From Microbotryum silenes-acaulis (Eukaryota; Basidiomycota; Microbotryomycetes; Microbotryales; Microbotryaceae), in the NCBI GenBank assembly GCA_003665825.1, contig QPFY01000007.1:496001-560000 (forward strand): a DNA stretch of 64,000 bases. The letters run 5' to 3'. A program made the translations under genes and the position numbers. The notes below the pieces were generated by a model. It was not told the DNA's origin. It ran no database searches and worked only from the letters and a program-made list of their open reading frames with translations. Below are positions 26,974 through 38,815 of the stretch, piece by piece (positions within the stretch are counted from its first letter, which is position 1; the number at the start of each line of letters is the position of its first letter).

Positions 26974-29250
26974 TCAAACCCTTTGATACGCCCGGCGCAA
27001 ATCGGTATTCCTCGCCATCACCGAATCAGACTCTTCATCCGAGGTATCGATCGCACTACTCGACACGAGTGCACGGCATTTCGACTGAATCTTCTTCCGT
27101 ACACCCAAGCACGCCCCACCCATCGCTCGTAACTTCCACAAGATCCATCCGGAGCTGAACCATCTCCCCGGCGCCGAGCCGAATCTCACTTCGACCTCAC
27201 TCTTGATGCGTTCTTTGGTATCGCCCGAGGCATTCGAAGTTGGTCTCGTTCGACTGGGTAGAGCGTTCGCGTTGGTCCGCGGATCCTCGGCTTCCCCTTC
27301 GTCGCTCGAGCCATGATCGCCAGCGACGCTCGAAGAGATGGACAACGAGCTCCTGTTCCTCTTGACGCGCCTTGACCCATCCGTCGTCAGAGGCGTAGTT
27401 CCGGTCGTTCCATATTCCGGAGGTGTCGGTGTAGCACCCAACAATGCACCCGAAGAAGTCCGACCGACGCCCGACCTGCCATTCCCGTTGCCCAACACCC
27501 CCCACACCCGATTCCAAAAACCTCGCGACGCCGTGGGGTCTTGACCCAGGTCCCCGATCGACACAGACGAGGCGCGACCTGTATGCTGCTTCTTCCTCTT
27601 ATCCAACCTCTCCTTCCGTCTACGTTGCTGCTCGACAAGTTCGCGATAGCCTCGCTCGGCCATCGATTCCTCATCCTCCGCTCCTGCCCCATCGGCATCA
27701 CCCGACCTCGACAATCCGTTGAGGCGCAAGAACTCGCGAAAACTAAGCCCGCTCACGGAAGTTCGTGGTGGGGAACGCACTCGTTTCGCAGGTGGTTTGA
27801 CCGACATGGGGTTCGGACATGTCTCTGACGGTCTCTTGAGAGGTGCGTAAATCGACGAACACGGCGACGAGGAGCGGGACGGGACCGAGGACGAGTAGAT
27901 CGACGAAGCTCCACCATTCAGGATCGCCGCTTCGCGGTAGCTGTTGTGGATTCCCAGTGATGAAGATGAAGAGACGGTGCGGATAATTGAGATTCCGGCG
28001 GTTGTGGCCCCACGAGACGGGGAGTTGGTGCGTGACGAGCTGCGTGATTGGTTCAACGAGGCATTGCGAGGCAGCGGGTGAGCCATGCAGCCCATCCGCG
28101 CCACGTCTTCCGCCGTCAGAGCAGACGAGGTCAATGGGGCCGGACTAAACAGGTCACTCGGGATCGCAGGTCGTTGGCGCGTACGCGACGAGCGACCTTT
28201 CGACCGAATACCGCCCGAGATGCGGACCGATGACGAAAAGCTGATGCGTCGAGGCTGTTCAGACGAGTCCTCTGAAGGGTAGTGGGCCGAATTTGGATCG
28301 TTGTCAAGGGTCGAGGGTCGTCGATTGAACTCGAGGGGCGGCATCTCCTCGTCGTCCTGCCCGTCTCCGTTCTCTTCATCGGGGTCATCCGTGACCGTTT
28401 CGGCCGAATGCTCGCGTTGCCGAGCCTCCTCCGCATCCTCGTGGGACGGTGTCGGTGGAATGACAAAGATGTTATCGTTCTTCCTCGGTGAAGCTGAGGG
28501 CGTCTCTTCCTCCCCTGGTGTTGTCTCGCCAGGAGAAGGCTCGGGTCGCCTGAGACCATCGGTAACCCCGGGCTTGGCGGCACGTGACAGGAGGCTCCTC
28601 CCTTGAATCGTCTCCTCGTCATCCTCATCCTCGTCATCCTCATCAGTGGACCCTTCAGGTTGTTCAGACGTCGTAGCAAGCACGGGTTGATTAATGTCGA
28701 TATCGTCGAGAAGATCGTCGTGCATCAAGAGTAGTCGATCGAGCCCGACTTGGGGAGACGTGTGTGAACCGCCGTAGCCCGAGTCGGTCTTGGACGTGCC
28801 TAGTTTGGCCGGTTGAGCCAGCTTGGTCAGCTTGATCTCTGTCATTGTAGCAGGGTAGATTGTAGATTATAGCATGTCAAAGTCAGGTGCTGTGCTGGAA
28901 GAGATTACCACACTGCGAGAGCACGAGGAGATGAACTTACCCAAGGCCTCGAGGTATTGCTCCCTATCCGTCTTGAGCTTCCACGCGATCACCGCCTCAC
29001 GATCACGCGATCGATGCGAGCCGGTCAGAACCTCACTCGAAACCGATGCAGTAATTTCGGTCGGCCAAGTTACGGGGACGACGGCGGGGTCTGCGCCAGT
29101 GGATGCTGCGACGACGTGGCCAAGATCGTCGTCGGTCGCCTGGAAGCGCGTAGGGAACGTCGGTCGTGGTGGTGCAGGCAGCAGCGCCATCCTCCTAGCT
29201 ACCACAGCAGCCTCTGGGGTAGAGTTGGCGATGAATGTGTAGACCAACAA
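26974..29250 (-). CDS. Unrecognised Ser-rich, mostly disordered protein
   Basis: Two exons (29250-28941, 28838-26974) join to 724 codons plus stop; an internal ATG at 29190 (MALLPAPPRP) is an alternative start. I do not recognise a domain. The first 120 residues look ordered and end in a charged helix-like segment (AWKLKTDREQYLEALEIKL). The middle is acidic (DEDDEDEDDEET), then Ser/Arg/Pro-rich with several R-x-x-S clusters. A short basic segment (QQRRRKERLDKRKKQHTGR) could be a nuclear signal. Near the C-terminus, GRWFSSGWILWKLRAMGG is hydrophobic and conserved-looking. A regulatory or scaffold role is possible but not supported by a motif. Confidence 0.7.
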
Positions 29251-29778
29251 GCTCGGTTGATGACGTCGGCCGGTTGAAGTTGGGCCTGTGGGGGTTCAAG
29301 CGTGGTGTAGTGCGAACGGAGAGAGGGGGAACTGGCCGGCCAGCCAACAAGGCCGGTGGGGTCTCGACCGATCGACCCCGCTTTTGTTGAAGCCGGGGCC
29401 GACGCTGTCACGCGACAGAACGATTCGAGTGACCCCCTGTGCAAAGAACAGGCAGAAAAAACACCCGGAGAAAGTGACATACTCTACGAAGAAGTTCGTG
29501 GAAGCCGTCACGTCTCCTCACATCCTTCTTCGATTGCCAAGCTCGCACAAACTATACGAGTCGACCGAGCAAAGTGAGGTCTGAAGTGGGAGGGGCTTTT
29601 ATTGATCAAAACACAGACACTCACACACACACGGTCAAGCTATCGTACAATGAAATGGCTTACTCCATGGAGGAGCAGAAGGGCAATAAGAACAAGATCG
29701 TGACATCGTCTTTCCTACCCAGGCTTTTTCATTTCGGTTTTCGGGGTATCGCATCAACTCGCAAGAGTGAGCAATCGT
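29251..29778. other. Intergenic
   Basis: 528 bp between two minus-strand genes. It holds a short AC-type dinucleotide run (cactcacacacacac, about 29619-29632) and presumably the promoter of the Ser-rich gene. No ORF with similarity. Confidence 0.35.
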
Positions 29779-31379
29779 CTACCACCCCTCATCGCGGCCG
29801 GACATGCCTCGCCTGCCCTGGTAGCTCGATTGGCGGTCGCCGTACCTGTCGTTCCTGTCACCTCGCGAGCCGTACGACGAGCGACCACCGGACTCGCCAC
29901 CACCGCGCCTGTTGAATCCACCTCGGTTACCTTCGCCGTTGGCCCTTGAGAAGGGTGCCTGACGGGTAGCAAAGTTGGCTCGGAGGTACCTGCCGTTGAT
30001 CTCAAGGTTCTGCGCCGCGGCAATGGCGTCCTCAGCTTGGGACACGTCGGCATAGTCGATGTAGGCGATACCACGCGATCGTTGCGTCACTCGGTCGAGG
30101 GGCATGTGCACGCGCCCGATCTCGCCGAACTGGTCAAACGCTTCGCGCAAGTCGGCCTCGGTCGTCGACCACTCGAGGTTGCCCAACCACACCGAATTCG
30201 AGGGGGGGTTCTCCTGTTGACCAAAGGAGGAGGTACTGGATTGGTTCTGGTCGGACGAGCGTCGCTCGCGGGCGGGACGCTCCTTCCTGGTGGAAGGGTC
30301 CGAGATCTCGAAGCGGGTCTCGCGTTCGTCGATGACGGGGCTAACCTCGACCAACTTTTGCGCATATTCGGCCGTGGTCAACTCGATGAAACCGAAGCTA
30401 ATAATTAGGAAATAAGGGAGAGTCAGCCTGGAAGGGGTGCGGCGGGCTTTTGAAAGGAAAAGTTGAGAGAGACTGACCCCTTGGATCGACCGGTAGGGTC
30501 CCTCGCGACTCGGCAGCTGACGATACCCTCCGTCGAACCGATGGCGGTGGCGACTTCGTCCCTCAACCAGTCGACGTCGACGTTCCAGCTCAGCCCACCG
30601 GCAAAGACGGTCCTGGACGCGACTTCGACGGGGTCAGGGGTCTGAGCGGGCGCATCAGCCGCGGCGGCGCCGTCGTTGGCGGTCGCATCGGCCTGGGCCT
30701 GCAGAGGGTCGATGTAGACCTCGCCGGAAGACGACGACGAAGGGGTCGCATCGCTGGACTCGGTCGAGGCCAAAGGATCAACAGATGAGTGGTCGGCCTT
30801 GACTTCCTCCTCGGCGCTCGTCGGCGCGGTGGTGGCCTCGAGCCTGTCGTTCAGTCGCAGCGACGACGAGTTGAAGAGGCGGATCGAGCTGTTGCGAAGC
30901 GCGGAGGGGCGGTGACGCAGGTCGGGGAAAAACCGAGTGAGGCGATCGGCGCAGGAGCGGAGGCAAGACCGAGAAAGAAACGAAAAATCAGTCGTGATGT
31001 TCAACAAATGGGTTGCGACGTGGAGAAGAAAAGTAATCCGACGCCATGGCCCGTCTGGACGACGAGGATGGCATTCGCAGCCACCGGGGGAGGACGGGGG
31101 GGGGGGGGGGGTGGGAGGACGGGGGGCATCTTCGCGCCTTCGCACCTCCCGGGAGCGTGCGCCAGCATCCCACCCCGTATGAGCCAACGGGACAACAACC
31201 CAGATGTCACAGAACATACTCCAGAACCAACAAGGAGAATCAAAATGAACTCACTTGGTGTAACGGCTCTGCACGGCGGGAATGAGCAGTGCGTTTTTCT
31301 TGAGCGAGAGCGTGCGAGGAGCGGTCGATGAGGCACGCAACGCCACACGGGCGACTGAAGAGATGCGGGCAGTGAACAT
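29779..31379 (-). CDS. Mitochondrial RNA-binding protein with two RRMs and an RGG tail
   Basis: Predicted mitochondrial RNA-binding protein. Three exons (31379-31255, 30888-30478, 30397-29779) join to 384 codons plus stop. The N-terminus MFTARISSVARVALRASS is Arg/Ser/Ala-rich without acids, a good mitochondrial presequence, followed by an Ala/Ser/Asp-rich spacer. RRM1: VFAGGLSWNVDVDWLRDEV with RNP1 at the exon junction reading SKGFGFIEL. RRM2: SVWLGNLEWSTTEADLREAF and RSRGIAYIDYA. The last 60 residues are Gly/Arg/Ser/Tyr-rich (FNRRGGGESGGR). The start is set by the presequence. The target RNA is unknown; a nuclear nucleolin-like role is the main alternative if the presequence is misread. Confidence 0.85.
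31096..31111. repeat. G16 homopolymer in RRM-gene intron
   Basis: Sixteen consecutive G on the plus strand inside intron 31254-30889, followed by a shorter G run. Poly-C in the transcript; length is likely variable. Confidence 0.85.
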
Positions 31380-31743
31380 AATGAGGTGGTGAAAGACGGT
31401 GGGTGGGTAGGTTGTGTGATTCTTTGAACTGTCGAGCGACGCGTCAAGAAGAACCGGATGTGGAGCGGGAGCAAGCCAGTCTCGTCGGAACTTGGCGGTG
31501 GCACTCCGACTGGGAAAGCCGCGATCGGACCCACGAAGCGAAAAAATTAGAGAATCTCCGAATCGAAAATTCGAGTAAATGATCCCACGTGGAAAGGCAG
31601 TCATCAAAAATTGCCTTCAACCGTGCTAAAATATGCGCACCATGTTATTACAACACGACAATCCCCTGGCTCTGAAAACTCATCATCCTCATCGTCCAAC
31701 TCGTCCCTGAAAGCACCAACGACGCACGATCCTCGCCCTCTTC
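31380..31743. other. Intergenic
   Basis: 364 bp between the RRM gene start and the stop of the methyltransferase gene. No feature recognised beyond the expected promoter. Confidence 0.3.
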
Positions 31744-33059
31744 TCACAACTTCCTATACAATCTCAAAACAACCCTCGAGTTCTCCAAAGCTAAAGGATA
31801 ACAATCGCTCGCCCCGATCGGCATCCGGTACCAGACCGAGTCCTCCGATCGCACGATCTCCCACTTTGGCCCTTCCTTCGCCTCGCCTTCTTTACGACCC
31901 TTGGATGAGACTCGAGGTGGGGCCAAGGCATGGTCCAACAGTGTACCTAGTGGGTAGGTCCGCCCTGAGCTTCCGATTGGGATCTGCGCCAATGCGGCGG
32001 ATTCGACGATTAGGAGCAACGTTCCTTTTTGACATGCTTGCGTGAGGTGGGCGAGCAAGGACAGTGTCGTCGAGCGTGCTTGCAAGAGTAGTTCCGAGAT
32101 TGCGAAGAGGATGGTGACGAGCTTGGCTTCAGCATAGGGGATATCTGGAGTGGGAAAGGCGGTGAGCACATCGGCTTGTAAGAATTTGATGGCCAGGCGC
32201 TCGGGGGAAAGGGTTTCGGGGTACGACGAGAACAGGGCTTGGGATTGTTGTTTGATGATCTCGGACCAATCCGAGTTGTCGATTGCTGTGATCTCGACTT
32301 TGTTCGACCAGTCCGTCACGCGTTCCAATAACGAGACCAAGGCGATCACTTCGGATCCGGCGCCTCCACCGAGCATCAAGACCTTGACTGGCTTGGACTT
32401 GTCCTCCTCGGCATTCGACGTCGACACGGGTGCCCTCAGCGTCTCCTTAATATCAGGCGACTCTCTGTAAATCCTTCGGTAGATGATGGCCCTTGAAGGT
32501 ACCCATCGGGCGGTATAAACGAGTCGATTGAGGTCCGACCCAAACGCCCGAGCATAATCTTTCTCGTACAACGCCGACTTGACCGTCTGTAGTTGCGTCT
32601 TGAAATCCGGAGAGCTGATGATTGGCTTGGCGAGGTCGGAAAGATAAGCCAGGAGGGATTGTTCGGCGGCGGTGATGAGCTGAGGTGACGAAGAGGACCC
32701 CGTCTCGTTCGAAGAGCTCGAAGTCGACGTCGTTGTCGAGGCTGAACCGGTGGTGGCTGCCTTGATGCGGCTTGTCGGACTGGGTCCAGTCTTGGCGAGC
32801 GGGTTTTGACGTATTGGCTTTCTTTGTACTTCTCTTGGAGAGTTCAGGCTGTCAAGAATGTGCGCAAAGATCAGCGACTGGACGTGGCCGACTATCCGGT
32901 TCCTGCTGACTGCGAAGGTCGGAGATGGGTGCGCGGTCACACTTCGGGTGCACTTACGATGAAGCCGATGCGAAGGTCTCGTTCAATTGAACCCTGTCAG
33001 AGAGCACCCGGTCAGTGTCGTTGCACACTCAAGCGTTCGACTTGCCTCTCGACTCACAT
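31744..33059 (-). CDS. SAM-dependent 25S rRNA methyltransferase, BMT6-like
   Basis: Member of the fungal putative SAM methyltransferase family that includes yeast Bmt6, which makes N3-methyluridine in 25S rRNA. Motif I is VKVLMLGGGAGSEVIALVSL; ITAIDNSDW is the acidic post-I motif; FLQADVLTAFPTPD and VTILFAISELLLQ follow; a C-terminal block reads SVWYRMPIG. The model needs a split initiator: exon 1 contributes only AT (33059-33058), exon 2 is 32993-32958 beginning with the G of ATG, and exon 3 is 32848-31744, giving 380 codons plus stop. In-frame sequence upstream of the AT hits a TGA with no other ATG. If this is wrong, translation would have to begin at a downstream ATG. Confidence 0.8.
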
Positions 33060-33330
33060 CTTGTAGCTTCGGGCCGGAAGCTGATGTCAGGCGGAGGCAG
33101 AAACGTGACTTCGGAGAACGTGAGTTATGCGGGCGGACCGGTCCGTTGCGACGGCAACGTCAGGCAACGTCTGACAATGTTCAACAGCCGCCAACGATGA
33201 ACTCAGGACGCTGCAGCAATCCATGAGAATGTTGAATCCACATTACATACTTCCTGACCATACCACGGGGCTACACACGGAGAATCCTTCATCTGTTGAA
33301 GGTGTTAGTAGACCTTGCACTGATATCAGG

Positions 33331-33402
33331 GGCCGGATAGCTTAGTTGGTCAAAGCTTTTCCAATGAATGGAAGCGACCCAGGTTCGACTCCTGGTCCAG
33401 CC
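33331..33402 (+). tRNA. tRNA-like gene, isotype not assignable
   Basis: 72 nt fold as a cloverleaf: acceptor GGCCGGA/TCCAGCC with one C-A mismatch, D arm GCTT...AAGC, anticodon stem TTTCC/GGAAG, T arm CCAGG-TTCGACT-CCTGG. A box TAGCTTAGTTGG and B box GGTTCGACTCC match the polymerase III consensus, and a TTTT lies just downstream. The anticodon loop reads AATGAAT, so the expected U33 is missing and the anticodon is ambiguous. It may be degenerate. Confidence 0.55.
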
Positions 33403-33481
33403 GTTCTTCTTCTTTTGTTGATCATTTCGGGATCATCGTTGATTCCAACATCACCATACAATAAACGAGGAAAATCTTCTC

Positions 33482-34468
33482 TCACACCAAATCGGTGGGA
33501 GCTTCGGCGCCGAGACCATCGCCTTCCCAGGTTCGGATGCCACCTTTCCCTCCGCCTGTCTTGACCCCTTTGGCATTTCGCAACGACTGGAAGGATACAA
33601 ACAGGCGACATTAGCGGAGTGTCGGGATTGCAATAGTGAACGAGGTGCTCGAAAGACCCACCTTGTAGTACGCCCTCATTTCATTTTTGTCCGCGAATTG
33701 GGAATCATTCGCTTCATTCTCTTCCGCCCACCTGAGTTCGCGTTCTTCCTGCATCGTCAGACCGTTCTCGTCCGTATCCGAAACCAGCGGCTTTTCGAGA
33801 TCATCTCGACGGTTGATGGAAGCGAACCGTTCGGCCCAATTGATTTTGGAGTCTCCACGGCGCCAGGTTGGCAAGCCGTCCGATTCCGAATATGCTGGTG
33901 CCCGTGATGCTGGGTCGACGTAAGTCAAGCGTTGTAGTAGAAGGTACCAGGTGTAGTCTGAAGATATCAGGAGGGTTGCTTCAGCATCTACTCCGCCGAT
34001 GCTCCGTTGCCCGTTCGGAGAGGGTTCTGACACACTCATGGTCTGCGAATTGCGCCACCTCTTGCAGACCAGTCCGCAGCTCAACAGATCGAACATGTCC
34101 AGCTCGCCAAAGATCCTCCCATTGATGACGTTGGGGAACCTGACCATGGGGTCCATGGCATTGTTCATCGCTTCGGCCTTCTCCTTCTCCTTGGTCTTGT
34201 CCCTTCGAGGCTTGCCCGCTCCGCCTCGACGTTTGGCTCCGGAAGGGGAGGACGATCGAGAGGGGTTCCTCGACGTGGCCGGTGTCGATGCGGCTGAACC
34301 AGGTGTCGAGGGCATAGGGGTTTGGACCGAGATGAGTTCGTCATCGCCTTCGCCCGAAGCGGACCCTTGAGGGCCGTCCTCGTGAAGGTAGAGCGCCTGC
34401 ATGGCGCGGGGCGAGAGTTGCGCCTGCGAGGCATGACGAGTCAGCGCATCGTGAAGAAGATCCGACAT
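33482..34468 (-). CDS. F-box-like protein, basidiomycete type
   Basis: Two exons (34468-33662, 33586-33482) join to 303 codons plus stop. Residues about 110-150 read VINGRIFGELDMFDLLSCGLVCKRWR when the segments are read together, resembling an F-box (substrate receptor of SCF ubiquitin ligases), though the usual leading LPxE is replaced. The first 90 residues are Ser/Pro/Lys-rich. C-terminal to the motif is an acidic, charged region (EERELRWAEENEAND), and the end is Gly-rich (KTGGGKGGIRTWEGDG). No WD or LRR repeats follow, so the substrate cannot be guessed. It is convergent towards the tRNA-like gene. Confidence 0.7.
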
Positions 34469-36071
34469 GGTGAAAGACTATTCGCGGTAAAGATGCGTTC
34501 GTGTGGTTCGGGAGCGAGAAGTGCGCCGCGAGTGGGTGCGGAGGGTGCTGACTTGGGGTGGATGTGGGGCAAGGCCAAAGTCGGGTCCGGCGCTGGGCAG
34601 CGGTGGCGAGAGGCTGTTCGGTCGAGCTGGGGCTGGGGCTGAGCAGCAGTAGAGAGTGGCGGCACGTTGCCACGGTAAAATTGCTGGTGTCTGACCTCCG
34701 TACAGTGTATGAGCAACAGTGACGGACAGAGCGTCGTGTGAAAAGGAAGGGTAGAAGGGCAAGCGCCGGTTGGTCGCCCAAGGCTGGCCGGCAGGATTGG
34801 CGCGCCCGTACATGCACGCATGGGAAGGTTGGTGGCAGTTTTCGCCCGCGCCAAAATCGTTTTCAGGAATAGTAATGGCCATTATGGGTGGGTCTCCCAT
34901 GCCGGTCTCCCCAAAGTCACTTACCGCTGCCAGTGCCTGGACTTGGCGTGATACTCGAGTCATCGACCCAAGGAATCATCGATCAAAGTGATCATTGCAA
35001 TTGACTACATCTTCGCCTCTGAACCCAGTTGATGGATCCTCCCCTTGCTTCATAATCATTCAGCAAGCACGCCTACGCCTCACTTGACTCTGGCAGCCCC
35101 CACCCCCACTCAAACGCGAGACTGGATCAGATGGCAGATCAACTCGCCGTCGCTGTCAGCCGTCCGCCCCCCGTCACGCCTGCATACGAGTGCATGACCA
35201 TGCAACCTCCTCTCTGGCCTATATCCTCTTTGCACAACATTGCACAGCTAGTATGGACCCTCGTGCAGGTTTGGACTGGATCGACCTCCCGCTACCTGCT
35301 CTGCTGCCAGTGAAACCCCTTCCTTCGCCCACCGCCGAGTGCACGTCCAACCGTGATGGAGAAGGAGCAGGGCGAGAACCACAATCCTCGAGAGGTAACC
35401 AACGGGATGTCATGCGGTATGATGAGCCAGTAAAGGAGAGAGATTTCTATGGGACACAGCGCAGGAACGTGCAAGGGGTCCGAAGTGAATTGAACGGCCC
35501 GTGAGGCTCAGGCTCCGACCTGGTGACACTGCCACATGTTCGATACGCTGCACTAGGTCGAGGGGAACGCCAGTATTTTTGACTAGCTGGAGTTTATATG
35601 CTCACTTTCATATGAATCTTCTTGTCCAGCCTGGCAGAACCAACTAGCGCGCTTGCCACTTTTTTCGGCGTAAGTCTATCGTAGGCTGTAGGTGACCCCA
35701 CCCGGGGCAGGTTTGGCCCTCGAGCAGCGTTCCGTAGGGGCTTGTGATCACTCCAGGTATCGCGCAGGTGACCTCATCGGGCCAGAGCAAGTCCTCGCTG
35801 CATATATTCAGCTCCCCCTCAGCGCGCCCGGAGTGTCAGCTACGAGTCAACACCTCAAAAGCGCCTGGACCTTGAATGGAATCTGCGTAACATGAGCGTT
35901 TAGATTTGGAGAACTGGCTACACAAAAGAACACATCAAAGCCACTGCTTTCTACTCGATCTCGATACTTGATATGTCACTAAATGCAAGCAAAGTGGTGG
36001 TGAAAACCAAAGCGAGGCCCCTTCCTGAAAATCTCGTCCCACTCTGGAGGTCACCATGACTGCGAGGGTGC
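34469..36071. other. 1.6 kb without a supported gene
   Basis: Only short, family-less ORFs on both strands. The 34.5-35.0 kb part should hold the F-box gene promoter; the rest may be UTR. I see no RNA gene or repeat. Confidence 0.35.
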
Positions 36072-37325
36072 TCAAGCGGTGGGAACGGTCCAGTGCTGAA
36101 CGGAGGGCGGGGGAGTTCCGATTGAATGCTTTTGAGGCGGTAGCGTTTCCGTCCCCGACGTCGTGGGAGCGCCAACGACGGAGGGCTCCGTGCGAGCCGT
36201 CGTGGGTGGCCCCTGAGCGGTCTGGCTCGCGACTTGAGCAGCTTGAGGGGTGGCGTACTGCGTCATCGTCGGAGGCTGGACCGCCGTTGGAGGGGGAGGA
36301 GAAACAAGCTGGCGCTCTTGCTCGGTACTGGCTGAGGTCCGTCGCCACACGTGGTCCGAGTCAGATTGAGCGGGAACATTGCGATCGAGCGTCTCAGGGT
36401 GAGTGCTACCCGTGGCGCCGCTGTCACGGTTGCGTCGAGCCCACCACGCTTTTCCCGTCGGCGACGCAGGCATGAGTTGGGATTCGGACGTCCTGTCTAC
36501 CCCGTCTACACCACAATTGAGGTCCTCGTGACGGCTGACGATGAACTTGAACTTGCGGTAGTCTTCGCGACGAGTGCAGAGCATGATCGAGGCGATCGTC
36601 GTAAGAATGAGCGAGGTCAGGACGAGCCAGATCGAGTTGCCGATATGGGCGCGTACGATCCCGGGAGTATCCCAGAGACGATTTCGGAGGGAGGTACTGA
36701 AGCCCAAGTGGATCTGTTGGGCAGATTGTCAGAGTGTGAGGCGAGTGCTACCGCCGGGAGGTGCTCGGGTTCAGCCACCCTGGGGACTTACACCGAACCC
36801 GACAAAAGTCGCGACCCAGGCCCAGAAAGAAAGCAGAGCCGTTGCAAGCATGGACAAGGGCAACAGAACGGCCATCACAAACGCGGCAAACGTCAAACCA
36901 CAAGCGACGGGGAGGACGACCAGTGCCTTGGACATGCGGCCGAGCGAAGTGGAGCTGATCGGAGAATTGGGCCAGCCACGAGCGTAGCCGAGCGTGGACT
37001 TGGTGCAGCCGTAAAGGCCGTTGCAGTAGCCCCACAAACCGTATCTCACTTGACGACCAGCGACGTTGGGGTCGGCTATTGAGGTACATCAGGAATGGGG
37101 GAGGTCAGCCCCTTTAGCCGAAGTGCCTTGGCGCGCTAATACTAGTAGGACTGGCACTGGGTCGAGCAGGCACTCACTCCAGAGCGAGGACCAGTAGCCT
37201 CGCGCCAACACGATGTTGTTCCACACGGGGGAACCGACCGAGACGATGAGCAGAAGCGCGAACGACACAAACAGCAAGAACGCTGTGGTCAATCGAGTCG
37301 CACGCGTTGCTGGATTGACCATCAT
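36072..37325 (-). CDS. PalI/Rim9 (SUR7-type) four-TM membrane protein
   Basis: Predicted plasma-membrane protein of the SUR7/PalI family; PalI/Rim9 assists the ambient-pH sensor in the Rim pathway. Exons 37325-37178, 37075-36792, 36713-36072 join to 357 codons plus stop (the ATG at 37322 is an equal choice). Four hydrophobic segments: LTTAFLLFVSFALLLIVSVG, ALVVLPVACGLTFAAFVMAV, MLATALLSFWAWVATFVGFG and SIWLVLTSLILTTIASIM. The first extracellular loop carries the family pattern GLWGYCNGLYGCTKSTLGY. A Thr/Pro/Gln-rich cytosolic tail of about 150 residues follows, as in PalI. The gene is divergent from the first rhodanese gene. SUR7-type eisosome protein is the alternative. Confidence 0.82.
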
Positions 37326-37861
37326 GGGTGTAAGCTCGCGCCGAGAACTATGTCGTACCAACGACCAGGCGAGGTGGTGGCCGAATGGGAAGAGTCTTCA
37401 GAGGTAGGCTTGACCTGGAACGCTGCAGTAACAGTCTTACGAGTCGTAAGAAAGCTCAGTGTATGTGGTATCTTGATTGAGGAGGCGAGATGGTGAAGGG
37501 CAGGCGACAGGCGGGCAGTCACTCGGAAGGACGAGCTCCTCTCCGCTCGGGGCTCCGACGGTCCGCAGGGTGCCATGACGTCAATCTAGGGTGAGCGATC
37601 GAAAGAGCTACCGAAATACCACGAGAAAATGAGACTCAATTTTCCACATAAACGTAAGACGCTCTTCAGGGGTGTATCATCTTTCTAGGTCTCTTCGAAG
37701 TAACCTAGAAATTTAATGAATATCAACCCGGTCTAGCCCACCGGCGCACTACCGGCGCTGAGCGCTGAGTACTGACTGACGAAGTCACGGCGAGTTGTGC
37801 CTGACCCTCTTTGCCGCCGCCCCACCACCACCACCACCTGTCCAGACCACCAAACTCCAAC
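37326..37861. promoter_or_regulatory. Divergent promoter, PalI-like / rhodanese 1
   Basis: 536 bp between two start codons on opposite strands; it must contain both promoters. No recognised binding site. Confidence 0.35.
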
Positions 37862-38815
37862 ATGTCTACTCGCGCCCTCTTCCGACCCATCTTGACGCAG
37901 CTTCCTCGTGCCACCCGACGTGGCGTCATTCCCACCGCTCACCCTCTCCTCGCACGATCTCAATGGAGCCCCGTTCAGTCGGCGCTACGCTCCTTCACAT
38001 CGTCGTCGATCCAGTGGCGACTTCAGGACATCAAAAAGTTCTCCAAGGGCGTGCCCGTTACGTACGAGGAACTCAAGCCCATCACCGAGGCACCGAACGA
38101 TGTGAGTGTGCCCCTTGAGCTTGACGCGGTTGCTCTTGCCGCCCCACTTGGGCTTGTTCGAGCTTGACGACTTGCCTGCTGATGCATCGATTGCGCTTTG
38201 TAATAACCTGTTCATCAAATCCAGGATATTTTGCTAATTGGTGAGTGATTTGCTATACCTTGTGTCGATATGGCGCCCAATCTCGCTCGTCGCTACGTCT
38301 GCTGATGCTGATTCCGTCGTCTTCCATGCTCCTGGGACTCGTACAGATGTGCGTGAGCCCAACGAGGTCGTCCAAGGCACAATTCCTTCGGCCGTACCTT
38401 TGCCATTGTCCTCGTTCGAAAAGTCACTTTCCATGGACGAAGGTCAGCTTTGCCACTGCTTCAGACCGGAGGCTTTCTTGAGGGGCTCAGCTTGGGACAT
38501 GTTGTGCTCACCGACTCGACTTTGGCTTTGATCCGCGACCAGGTGACTTTGTCAAGGAACATGGCTTCAAGAAACCAACCAAGTCGCAACCCATCATCTT
38601 CTTCTGCAAGGCCGGCGTTAGGGCTCAGACTGCGATCGACCTTGCCAAGAAGGCCGGCTATAAGCAGTCAGTCCTACCCACCGCATGTGTTTGAGTGCTA
38701 CGGTACCCGAGAGGCTGACATAGCCGTGACCACCGGGTTCAGGTTGAGAAACTACGAGGGCAGCTACGCCGACTGGATCGCAAAGGACCAGGCCAACGCT
38801 CATGATGATGACTGA
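37862..38815 (+). CDS. Rhodanese-domain protein 1, probably mitochondrial
   Basis: Single-domain thiosulfate sulfurtransferase-like protein. Five exons (37862-38101, 38225-38240, 38347-38442, 38543-38666, 38743-38815) join to 182 codons plus stop; exon 2 is only 16 bp and encodes DILLI plus one base. The N-terminus MSTRALFRPILTQLPRATRR is a basic, acid-free presequence, and RSFTSSSIQWR resembles a cleavage region. Rhodanese motifs: DVREPNEVVQGTIPSAVPLP, active-site loop FFCKAGVRAQTA with the catalytic Cys, and RNYEGSYADW. The next gene downstream is a paralogue with the same exon pattern. Confidence 0.9.
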
